Assembly (NCBI GenBank): GCA_032718475.1
Contig: JAUCBJ010005608.1
Coordinates: forward strand, 1 to 42,077
Direction: 5' to 3'
From: Nemertoderma westbladi
Lineage: Eukaryota > Xenacoelomorpha > Nemertodermatida > Nemertodermatidae
Length of the DNA: 42,077 bases
The notes beneath the pieces were generated by a model. That model did not search any database. It saw only the letters and a list, made by a program, of their open reading frames with translations, and had not been told where the DNA came from. Each line of letters starts with the position of its first letter. The stretch's first letter is position 1. Shown piece after piece: positions 32,933 to 41,928 of the stretch. A program made the translations under genes and the position numbers.

Positions 32933-33051
32933 TAACAAATGACGGATTTGTAGTTAGTTAATATGTATTGTTCAGTAATTATTATTTACGAAAGATGTTT
33001 GTAATAATTTTAGTGTATATTATTTGCAACTGTACCCAATTGATTATTTTT

Positions 33052-33062
33052 GGGCGGGAGAA
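33052..33062 (+). other. BEL-2 polypurine tract
   Basis: gggcgggagaa lies immediately before tgtaataaag, a TG-start for the 3' LTR, 120 bases after the end of pol. Confidence 0.75.
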
Positions 33063-33330
33063 TGTAATAAAGTTATTACAGTAGATTTATACTATTTTAT
33101 ACTGTATACTTCTTTTGGTGAAGGTTTACTACCAGTACAGTGCTGATAGATGATTATTGTTTGAGAGACAAGCCAGCAAGCAGATTATTATATTTAGTAT
33201 TATCTGACAGCTGACCCCTTTTCTTGCTGCTTTAGCTGACTGCCGGATGCAGTCAGCATTATGTTCGACTGAAGGCTGACTGTTGGATACAATCAGCACT
33301 GATATATTTGGTGTGCGTATATTCCGCACA
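33063..33330 (+). repeat. BEL-2 3' LTR, 268 bp
   Basis: Starts TGTAATAAAG after the purine tract and ends CCGCACA. The last 195 bases match the 5' LTR with two differences; the first 73 have no counterpart there. Confidence 0.8.
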
Positions 33331-33647
33331 CGAACTGACCGAATACAGATAAAACATTTGTATTTAATATCACGATAAAAAAAACATAATAAAAACACAT
33401 ACAGCATAGATTAAAAGCTTAATAAAACTAAATTACGATCGTGGGAGAGAAACACCCAGGCTCTAAGGCACTCATGGGGTTCGTCAATTAAAGTAAAATA
33501 AAATACAATATTGACATATAAGATATAAGTATGCATGCACTGTGTAGGATATGCCGTTATTTAATTAATTATAGTAAAAAAAACATTTAACGATTCAAAA
33601 AATGGGGTTGCCATGACTTAAGGAAAAAGAACAGTTTGTGTGAAAAA
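33331..33647. other. Non-coding AT-rich stretch
   Basis: No gene seen. Part of it may be the 3' UTR of the minus-strand non-LTR fragment that ends at 33648. Confidence 0.4.
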
Positions 33648-34100
33648 TCAACAGCCTACAACTTGCGCGAAAAACCCAATAAAATTGTTGCATTCTACGA
33701 TATGCTGAGGTAAGTCGTTCCAAATATTAACTACTCTAGAATTAAAGGCGTGCTTACACATATTTAAATTACACCGGTGTACTAGAGTTTCTTACTGTGA
33801 CCACGTAGTACGGGGCGGAATGCTCTCATAAAAACTCTCAAAATTTAGATCAACCAAACCCTTTTCAATACGATATACTAGTTTCAAATCGAAAACAATT
33901 CTTCGAATTTCTAAAAGTTGAAGATTCACATGTTTTATCCTGTCAACGTAACTACAGTACGGTATGCTACTCTACATCTCATATATAAACGACGTGTAAA
34001 ATAATGCTGCATTCCTTTTACTTTACCAATGCTACGTTTCAAATATTGCGACCACACAGGGGTACATTATTCGGGTAGTGGTCTCACTAATACTAGTATG
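33648..34100 (-). pseudogene. C-terminal tail of a Jockey/CR1/L2-type non-LTR reverse transcriptase
   Basis: Minus-strand translation gives, with one stop near 34067 and a frameshift near 33950, 'LVRPLPE', 'TPVWSQYL', 'YVDRIKHVNLQLLEIRR', 'FDLKLVYRIEKGLVDLNF', 'HAFNSRVVNIWNDLP' and a stop at 33648. The order LVRP-LEY, VWSPY, RLK-LNLPSLELRR, FNRVVNxWNxLP is typical of the thumb and tail of these polymerases. The catalytic palm is absent. This is a 5'-truncated, dead copy, in keeping with how such elements insert. The clade cannot be resolved from the tail alone. Confidence 0.8.
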
Positions 34101-34164
34101 CTGAGAAATAAGAATAAAGTTCGGAGACGTATATAATAATATCAGAATATAGTTTAATATGGTA

Positions 34165-34400
34165 ATTAATTACAAATACATTTCGACGGTAATGGCCGTC
34201 ATTATCAATGCGTAGCATACAGTCCTATACAGAAGTTATAATACGGAAATAAGTGGCCTAATGTTATAATGAATGGAAATTGCATATTAAATATTGAAAT
34301 AGCACAAAATCCCACAGCCTTAGGGTGTGCAATTATGACTATTTTATGGCTATGCATTGATAATGACGGCCATTACCGTCGAAATGTATTTGTAATTAAT
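34165..34400. repeat. Inverted repeat, probable MITE
   Basis: Arms 34165-34218 and 34347-34400. The outer 47 bases pair almost perfectly around 'catttcgacggtaatggccg', which itself contains gacgg/ccgtc. About 130 bases of unrelated spacer lie between. No coding capacity. Confidence 0.85.
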
Positions 34401-34471
34401 GGTGTAATATAATGGTTTGCTTCAGAAGTGGAAAAAATGAACAAAACCATAATATTACACCTTTAATTACA
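34392..34471. repeat. Second hairpin overlapping the MITE arm
   Basis: gtaattaatggtgtaatata plus atggttt (34392-34418) pairs with 34444-34471, two mismatches in about 27, loop about 25 bases. It begins within the end of the preceding inverted repeat. Confidence 0.8.
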
Positions 34472-34509
34472 GTTACAACAGCTCATCTCCAATTTAATGA
34501 CTCAGCTTT

Positions 34510-34989
34510 ATGACAACGTCTGTTCCTGCCGGTGGTGGTTCTTTATCCGCCACCGGGGGATATGAACCTGCAATACATGTAGATGGGGAACCAGAACCCC
34601 TAGTGGAACCCGCTGGCACAGCAACTGCTAAACCTATCCAAGTTGTTAATAGTGGCGTGGTTATTGTCAACTCTTGTTTGGGACTTATGTTGCAAGGACT
34701 TTTCTCGAGTATGGCGAAAGTTACTGAAGAAATGTGTTTAAGTCGCTTTACTAATGAGGAGATTTACTCGGCTAAGAAGGATCTCTGTGAAAAATTTGAT
34801 ATTGAGACTAGAAATAGACTGGACTCAGTGAATAGAACTGCAGCAGAGGCCAACTTCAGAGATACTTATGATATTTTGAGAGATTTGTATTCCAAGGGAG
34901 AGCTACCAACTATTGCTATCAAGTGTATCGCTGCAATGAGTCTACCACGACCTTCCGAGTCGAATAAGGATACCGTGGGGTGTGAGTAG
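34510..34989 (+). CDS. Unassigned 159-codon ORF
   Basis: Opens with ATG and a Gly/Ser/Pro-rich segment (1-45), then a hydrophobic stretch 'VVNSGVVIVNSCLGLMLQGL' (about 46-65), then an acidic/basic helical part with 'CLSRFTNEEIYSAKKDLCEK' and 'NRTAAEANFRDTYDILRDLY'. From memory this style resembles N-terminal segments of retroelement-associated ORFs in marine invertebrates, but I cannot name a family. A GTGAGT splice-donor-like string at about 34980, eight bases before the stop, leaves open that it is a coding exon. It lies just right of the MITE hairpins. Function unknown. Confidence 0.4.
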   Translation: MTTSVPAGGGSLSATGGYEPAIHVDGEPEPLVEPAGTATAKPIQVVNSGVVIVNSCLGLMLQGLFSSMAKVTEEMCLSRFTNEEIYSAKKDLCEKFDIETRNRLDSVNRTAAEANFRDTYDILRDLYSKGELPTIAIKCIAAMSLPRPSESNKDTVGCE

Positions 34990-35700
34990 TAGGGAATACA
35001 ACTTAATTGAAACAGCGTCTGCCATACTCTACTATGTTAAAAACTTCACCGAACGACTCTTGCCCGCCCACTTACTATGGTTACCATTGTGCATATGTAA
35101 CATATGTCACCACTGTGTATATGTAACATGTGGTATAAGACCAGTCCACAGATGGAATTAATTTAATTAATTCGTGTCTACTGGTTGGCGTTTGACCTTG
35201 AACCACAATAGGTAAAACCCAATATAGTAAGTAGTTGGGTTGCAGACGTTTGGTAAAGTCTTTAACATGATAGACTATGACAGATGCAACAACTAAAAAA
35301 GGTAAATAAACACCTGACTAACGGCAGCTACCAATATTACAATTCTACAGTTATTGCTAAGCAACAAGTTGTGGGGCGAGCCGCGAAGTGAGTATAAGGT
35401 TATAGTATTTATAATATTATTTTTAATTTGATTATTCTACTTATATGGGGAGGGGCGAGCCATGAAGTGAGTGAAAGCATATGGGTGTCATTGGCGAGTT
35501 GTCTTCTCTGTCGTCGTCAGTAATTTTTGATTGCTAATAACTCGGTTATTCCATGATTCGATTAAAAAATGGGGCGAGCCATGAAGCGAGTGAAGCCTTA
35601 GCATATGGCTACCATTAACGAGTTGTGGGGGCGAGCTACGGCGAAGTAAGGTTATTATATTTATAATATTATTATTTTACTTAAATCCCTCACCATTTCT
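34990..35700. repeat. Non-coding stretch with repeated 'gggcgagccatgaagtgagtg' relatives
   Basis: Copies of the ggggcgagcc(a/g)(c/t)gaag motif lie at about 35363, 35453, 35570 and 35626. The segment between them ('tgtcgtcgtcag', 'ttgctaataactcgg') mirrors the start of the 2470 satellite unit. No gene seen. Confidence 0.6.
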
Positions 35701-35703
35701 ATT

Positions 35704-36147
35704 TTAAAATTTCTCCCACTCGTTTATCCCGCTATCACCATCTGTCCAATCTTCTTCATCCCCCACATCATCACCTTCGCCACCACCATCCAACATCTCC
35801 AACAACATTTCGATTTTCTCCTCCATCGCTTTCTCCCGTGCACATCTCTCCGCCTCCTGCACTCTCCTATTTCCCTCAGCCTCCATTTCCAACTCTCAAT
35901 CTTCTCCCCACATACTCAGGTTCTTTTTCGCCTCTTCATCCAAATAAGAATTTTTCTCTATCTCTTCCCACTCATTCCTCGGATTCAACAATCTCTCCAC
36001 CCGCGCTTCTTCTTTTTCTCTCTCATAAATCGCCACCAGTATCATCTCGTTCTCCTTATCAATTTCATCCACCACAATCTCATTTTCTCCCTCTTCCTCC
36101 TTATCAACCTCATCCACCACAATCTCATTTTCTCCCTCCTCATCCAT
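35704..36147 (-). pseudogene. Glu-rich minus-strand ORF with one in-frame stop
   Basis: From ATG at 36147 the minus strand reads 83 codons of acidic sequence with a near-perfect internal duplication ('EEGENEIVVDEVDK' and 'EEGENEIVVDEIDK'), reaches TGA at 35896-35898, and continues in the same frame for 62 more codons ('EMEAEGNRRVQEAERC', 'EMLLEMLDGGGEGDDVGDEE'). Composition suggests a charged helical or disordered protein. It lies directly downstream of the next pseudogene on the same strand. No homologue is recognised; low-complexity sequence makes coding status uncertain. Confidence 0.4.
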
Positions 36148-36215
36148 GTATAATAAATAAAATAAATATTCACACTGAATTCACCCAAAGATTCACACTG
36201 AATGTTTATTCTTCT

Positions 36216-37478
36216 TTATTTGAGGTTGCCCATCAGTCTCAATCTCATTGAAATGTCTTCATAATCCACATCATTGACCATGTCCTCTTCAAAGTCTTGA
36301 TATCTTCATACACATAGCTAGGTGTTTTATTCGCGAAGAGAAACATTTTTTGCTTATGTGCTTGTTCTTTCATGGCTTGAGGTGTTTTCATCTGAGCACT
36401 CACACCCCCAACGAGGGTATCAATATCCTTATAATCATTCTTTATTTCAGTGCAGTCTCCTCATTCATTTTCTGCAATTGTTGGCAACCAGATTTTTTTC
36501 TCACCCATTTTCTTAGTGGTGACTTTTACTGCCTCGGACGTCTTCAGCTGACTAGCGTTGTTCAGCATTTCCACTTTCATTAGTTCCTTGTCCACTAATT
36601 CATCAATCGCAGCCTCAACAACTAACTTTTTAATCGGTAGAAAGTCACACCCAGTCGGAATATCGTGGCCTGTATACTTCTGTAATTCCTTAATTATCTT
36701 GACATTTGTGTTGTTTCGAGGGATGAAAATAACCTTGGTGTCGAAGTTGTGAGACAAATACATCCAGTTTTCGTTAACGATCGATGTGTACCTCATCGAT
36801 ATTCTCCTTAACATTCTTATCTATGTTAAAGTCGAGCAAACAGAATTCATCCACTCTGAGATTCAACCCATCGTAATATAAAACACGCTTCTACTGTCTA
36901 CCTATATCATCCGCTTCCCAAACGCCGACAAATCGTTGTCCTTCAAAGTCATATGTCCAATATATCGTATATCCAATGTACCCACAATCTTCGAACCCCA
37001 TAAAATTCTCATCGCAAATTTCCTTCTTCTTTGGTTCAATATGGGAAAGAACGACTTTGCCGTAGATGTTTTGTAAGACATCTAGAATTCTTTGTGAGAT
37101 AACGATTGATGCGCCGTTTTTCCCAATGCGTAAGTACGCATGATTTATTGGTGTTATAAACAAATTACCTCTGGTGTATTCCTTGTAATATTCAATGGCT
37201 ATTTTCTTATAATTGAGGAAGTCAAATAGGAATCATATGTTCTGGTAAGTAAGACTTACCGATTCTTGCACGATGTTGCGGCCTTTGTTGGCATCACCCC
37301 AACGATTGAATCGAACGTATTTCCCGTTAAATGCTTTTATTTCTATTCCTTCCTCTTAATACTCGAGACTCCACAAACTCTTACCTGTAGCCACTGTTAC
37401 GTATGGGGCGGGTGCACTGCTAGTAGAGCTACCGCTTAATGGCATCATTTTTGGTTGTGATGGTTTCATAGATTCCAT
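36216..37478 (-). pseudogene. Unidentified minus-strand gene with stops and frameshifts
   Basis: From ATG at 37478 one frame runs with protein-like sequence across TAA at 37356-37358, TGA at 37233-37235 and TAG at 36891-36893. It then shifts frame near 36780, passes a TGA at 36461-36463, shifts again near 36310 and ends at 36216, about 420 codons in all. Recognisable strings are 'FNGKYVRFNRWGDANKG', 'GNLFITPINHAYLRIGKNG', 'YWTYDFEGQRFVGVW', 'NENWMYLSHNFDTKV' and 'TPSYVYEDIKTL'. The first segment vaguely recalls PC4-type ssDNA-binding domains; I regard that as weak. GTAAGA and GTAAGT strings near 37380 and 37245 allow introns instead of some stops. It could be a broken transposon, endogenous viral or host gene. 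Confidence 0.5.
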
Positions 37479-37824
37479 CAACAAATTTTGTGAAATATTA
37501 AGTGTACAAATAATCAATAATATTGCGCTAAAACAATGTGCGAAAAATATGAAATAATGAATTAACCCGAATGATAAATAGTATTTTACAGCGTATTTAT
37601 AATAGAATGATGGGCTATCGGGATATCGGGTTTATTTTAACCACTCAACCAGTTTAATCGCTATTGTCCTGTGAGAATTTTTTTTTGAAAAACTTCCCGA
37701 ATTTCAATGGAACTATTTATTTATGCTTAAATTGGTTGACCTAAGTGGTAACAGCTTTGCGCTGGTGATTATTGTGACCGGCATAAATTTCTTTACACAC
37801 ACACTGAATTTCCACAGAATATTA

Positions 37825-38028
37825 CTCACGGTTAAATTGATTGGCGTCAGCCATATTAGCCACGTAGCTTCTTGGAAGTTTCATAATTTTATGCATGAGT
37901 GAATTTAATTTAATGCAGGCATCGTAAAACTTTCTCGTCGGATATTTACTGTAATCATTTAATAAAAATGAACGATCGCGGCGAGCGAAGGACGTTTTAA
38001 AAGACATACCCATTATAAATATACCCAT
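37825..38028 (-). CDS. Unidentified 68-codon minus-strand ORF or exon
   Basis: 'KTSFARRDRSFLLNDYSKYP', 'FYDACIKLNSLMHKIMKLP' and a short tail to TAA. At the 3' end a GTGAGT string (about 37832) could be a splice donor, which would place this as the first exon of the gene at 36216-37478; the reading order fits but no acceptor is certain. The region between (37479-37824) is AT-rich. No family is recognised. Confidence 0.4.
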
Positions 38029-38123
38029 TGGCCAAAATATTATTGATTAAGTAGTATGGTCAGGTCAGCTTGAGTCTATAGATAAGATCATTTTTTCAAA
38101 TATATTATTCATTATTACGTTTC

Positions 38124-38183
38124 TAAGTGGCGGATCTAAGGGGGGATCTAAGGGGCTTTAGCCCCCCCCCCCCCCCCCCCCCC
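38124..38183 (+). repeat. Left terminal sequence of the hAT element
   Basis: taagtggcggatctaagggg and a following 'ggggctttagcccccc' expanded to 22 C resemble terminal inverted repeats of hAT elements, many of which begin CAGTGGCGGATC. It lies 360 bases before the transposase start. The matching right end and the 8-bp duplication would be beyond 42077. Confidence 0.55.
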
Positions 38184-38545
38184 TTTTAAAAAAATACATA
38201 AGTAATGGTAAAGAAAATTTTTTACTGATTTATACAGCGAAAATTATAAAAACCAAAAGTACCTGCGCTGTCAGGCTGTTGTAGCTGTATTCTGGTACTT
38301 CATACCTGGTTACTGGGTTAGGTAGGCCTATCAGCCTATTCTATAGATTAGGCCTACAGGTATCAGATTGAAGGATTGTAGGTCACTCTGTCAGTAGTAC
38401 TGTAGTGTGTAGTCAAGGCCTACTAAAAGACTAAAAGACTCAAGTACTAGACCGAACTCGATTACTCGACTCGATTACTGAATTACCGTCATTATTATTA
38501 TTTATATTTCTGGAAAAGGTAGCAGTGCAAAGTGTAAAGTGAGTT

Positions 38546-41500
38546 ATGAAACGCAGTGGTGGTACACTTGATGGATTCTTCCATAAAATTTCAGCTCAAG
38601 CTCCTGATACTGATAGCCCCACTGAAACACCAGTAGGGATATGCCGATTGCCTAATGAAACCGAATCTTCCCATTCTGTTCCTGAATCCCCCAATTCTAC
38701 ATCGGCTGGATTTTCATCTGGTAGCAACGTTGAAGCTGGACCTGCAATAGGAATACCAAAACCGGCAGATACTCTGGACCTATCCTTTGCTGTAGGAAAA
38801 AATCTCAGCGATGAAGAAAAGTATAAGTTTGCTACTTGTGTCTGGAAACCTGCCCGTTCATATACATTCCCTGTAATCGCTGAACATGGCCAAAGTCGCT
38901 CTTTTCAAGCGAAATGGTTTGATATGTATCCATGGCTGAGCTATAGTGCTGTAAAGGGTGGAGGATTATGTTTGCCCTGTGTTCTTTTTGGAGTTAATAG
39001 AGGTGGGCGGGGAGACCAGGCTTTAAACACCTTGGTGACGCAGCCATTAGTAAAGTTTCGCAAAGCAACATCGTGTCTGAAGAATCACACTTTAAACAAA
39101 TACCACCTGGAAAATGCGGCACGCTTAGCTGCTTTTAAGGTATCATACAATGATCGGACCCAGAGGATAGATAACCAACTGGACCTTCAACGCCGTGAAG
39201 AAATTAACCGAAACCGTTCAGCATTACAACCCATAATACGGACAATTCTATTCGCAGGCAAGAATAATCTGCCACTAAGAGGTCATCGAGATGATGGGTC
39301 ACTAATGGATAATGAATGTCCGGGGAATGAAGGACTTTTCCGGGCACTCCTAAGATTTCGTATAGAGTCTGGAGATACAATATTAGAACAGTCACTTAAA
39401 GAGGGTCCCCGCAATGCTTCTTATACATCTAAAACTACCCAAAATGAAATAATAAGCTGCATTGGGGAATACATTACTGAGAAGCTATCTCTTCAGATAA
39501 AGGAAGCGAAGTACTTTGCAGTGATGATTGACGAAACTGCAGATAAGAGTAGAAAAGAGCAAGCATCCATTTTGATACGTTACGTTGATAAACAAGGTGA
39601 GATATATGGTTGTAATTTATAATTGGTTATAATTTATGTGGTTGATTCATCCATTTGACAGTTTCATCCCAACAATTCAGGTCGTCTACTTTAATTTGAC
39701 AAACGAAAAATGTTGGTATGATGATGATGTAGAAAAGCTTCGGTCACTATCCATCATCAGGTCCATATCTGTTTTCAATATTTTCATTATATTAATATTC
39801 CTTCATAGGTGAGATTCACGAAGAGTTTATGGGATTCTGGCTAGCAGAAGATACCACTGGAAAGGGGCTGGCTAAGTTGGTGGTTAGTGCCCTTGAGTCA
39901 TTAGGATTAAATATAGAAAACTGCAGGGGCCAAGGCTATGATGGTGCTAGTGCGATGATGGGGGAGTTCAATGGATTAGCTGCAAATATTCTGCATCTGC
40001 AACCTCTGGCACAACCAGTTCACTGTTTCAACCACCGCCTCAACTTGGCTATAAGTCATTCTTGCGTGATTCCTTCTGTACGGAATATGTTCGGCATCAT
40101 AAGTGAAATCAACAACTTTATCTTGGGATCCCCAAAACGTGTAGCGAAATTGGAGGAATTGGTTGAGAAGAACTTCCCTGCAGCGAGAGTAAAACGTGTA
40201 AAAACGCTTTGCCCTACAAGGTTAGTAATTTACTGATTGGTTCCAGAGTTACAATTTATACTATAAATCCCGAAAGATAAACGGTTGATGATAAATGAAA
40301 GAACTATATACTTGAACTAATGAAAAATTACTATTTTGAAAGATTTAATATTTTTTCTAAATTATTAATTCTCGATATAAAAACTTTACAAAACCGACAT
40401 ATTTTGTTCGCAAAAAAAATTACATTAGCATGACGTGGGATTGAACTCGGTACCTAGAGATTCCAAGTCCAACGGTCTACCAACTGAGCAAATGCAAAAG
40501 CAAACTGGAAATCAATAACAATACCAACAAACGGAGTGAATACTAGAAGAGGTCTCGCTAAGTGGATCTAAAAACTATTATAATTATTATTTTTATTATA
40601 TTTTTATTATTATTATAATAATTATTATTTAATTACTGTACTGTAGTTCAATTTCATTTATAACACACTACTTCGTTATATATCTTTAAATAAAGAATTT
40701 AACAACAAAAAGGTTCCAATTTAAGAATAAAATTAGGTATTAATTAGATATGGGAAAAAAAGAAGAACATTTTTTTTCAATATTCTCTTGACCCTTTATT
40801 AACAGAGCGCCGAGAATAGTGAAAAAAGTTCTACTTTTTTCCCATGTAATAAATAATTATAAATATTAGATGCAAACTTTTATAATTTGATGCTTTTATC
40901 GATTCCCATTAAAGTAGCTTTTAACATTGAAATTATTCTGTTTTTTTTCTAGGTGGGTTGAGAGACATGATTCAATTCTTCGCTTTGATGAACTCTATTT
41001 ATCTATTATTGACATGCTTCTGTTCTACTCGGATAAAGATAATGTGAATGAAGCAAAGGTAGTAAGCGATGCCCATCAGCTGCTTCAGGCGTGTTCCCAG
41101 TCTGCGTTTATCATTTCGCTAAAGACTGCTGTTCGCTGTTTTCAGCAAACAGTTCATTTGAGTGAGGCCCTACAGAATCCGAGAATCAATATTGGACAGG
41201 CGTATACACGTGTTCATGAAGAGATAAAGGCGTTCGAGTCTATGAGGGAAAACTATGAGGTATCGTTTAGTAAAATATTCACAGAAGCTAGGAATATTGC
41301 TACAGAAATAAACCAGGACATCACAATTCCGAGATTAGTAGGGCGTCAATCCAATCGTGCTAATCCTGCCGTGTCTGACCCAGAAACGTATTATAGAGTT
41401 ACAGTATTTTTGCCATTTATTGATCATATCTTGAGTGAGTTGAAACGACAGTTCAGTGACCACGTACCAGCTGTTGTCCATTTACAAGAACTTATACCGG

Positions 41501-41928
41501 CATTTAGGACTGAAAATAGTTTAGATCGAGTATTGGAGGCTGCAGACATATTCGCGGGTGATCTAGATCCACCAAAGACAGTTGTTTCCGCTGAGGTGGA
41601 GGCATGGATGCGCAGCTCCAGTCGTCTTAGTGATGAAATCAAGCAACATACGTCTATTTCCACATGGATCGCTTTAGCTGAGGCTCAATTCATGCCATCT
41701 GTAGCAATACTACTCCGCATATTTGGAACTGTGCCAGTGTCAAATGCTACAGCAGAACGGTCATTTTCGAAATTAAAACTTCTAAAAACTTATCTTAGGT
41801 CAACCATGACCCAGGAGCGTCTCTCTGGGCTAGCATTAATGAGTGTTCATCAGGACATAGATATTCCTGTAGATGCCATTATTAATATTTATGCCAAGCG
41901 ACAAAATCGTCGCATACAATTAATTTAG
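38546..41928 (+). CDS. hAT transposase / ZMYM-type zinc finger protein, three exons
   Basis: Exons 38546-39596, 39809-40220 and 40953-41928 join in consistent phase (1051+412+976 = 2439 bases, 812 aa). Introns are GT-AG. An N-terminal Ser/Pro-rich region is followed by a TTF-type zinc finger (about 105-200: 'FQAKWFDMYPWL', 'GGGLCLPCVLFG', 'CLKNHTLNKYHLENA'), a DUF4371/RNase H-like core ('KYFAVMIDETADKS', 'CRGQGYDGASAMMGEFNG', 'VHCFNHRLNLAIS', 'LCPTRWVERHDSI' across the second junction) and a C-terminal hAT dimerisation domain ('NATAERSFSKLKLLKTYLRS', about 745-800). hAT transposases cut and paste DNA between short inverted repeats. No stop interrupts the exons, so it could be active or domesticated. 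The ATG follows the terminal sequence by 360 bases. Confidence 0.85.
39597..39808 (+). other. Intron 1 of the hAT gene, flanked by a direct repeat
   Basis: 212 bases, GTGAGA donor and TTCATAG acceptor. AGGTGAGAT stands at both junctions (39595-39603 and 39807-39815), so the splice position is bracketed by a 9-base direct repeat. Confidence 0.8.
40221..40952 (+). other. Intron 2 of the hAT gene
   Basis: 732 AT-rich bases, donor GTTAGT and a polypyrimidine tract (about 40939-40950) before the AG. It contains the tRNA-like SINE fragment. Confidence 0.8.
40427..40503 (-). repeat. tRNA-like SINE head
   Basis: On the minus strand, 'tttgctcagttggtagacc' matches a pol III A box and D-arm, 'gttggacttggaatc' an anticodon arm and 'gagttcaatccc' a B box. 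Stems are imperfect (T-stem does not pair well) and a T-run follows, so this is a decayed tRNA-derived SINE rather than a working tRNA gene. Confidence 0.6.

Larger units (their letters stand above)
26763..33330 (+). mobile_element. BEL-2: young BEL/Pao retrotransposon
   Basis: LTRs share 195 bases with only two differences (26763-26957 versus 33136-33330). A primer-binding site follows the 5' LTR, one long gag-pol reading frame runs 27359-32932, and a purine tract precedes the 3' LTR. The near identity of the LTRs implies recent insertion, but an in-frame stop within RT has disabled it. The 5' LTR lacks the first 73 bases of the 3' LTR. No 5-bp target duplication is visible, fitting a damaged left end. 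Confidence 0.9.

Noticed and set aside
37227-37245. Tiny 18-base intron (gtaagt...accag, minus strand) in the unidentified pseudogene
   Set aside because: Too short for splicing in animals; an in-frame TGA follows anyway.
40427-40503. Functional tRNA gene
   Set aside because: T-arm and acceptor stems do not pair and the anticodon stem is broken; better read as a SINE relic.
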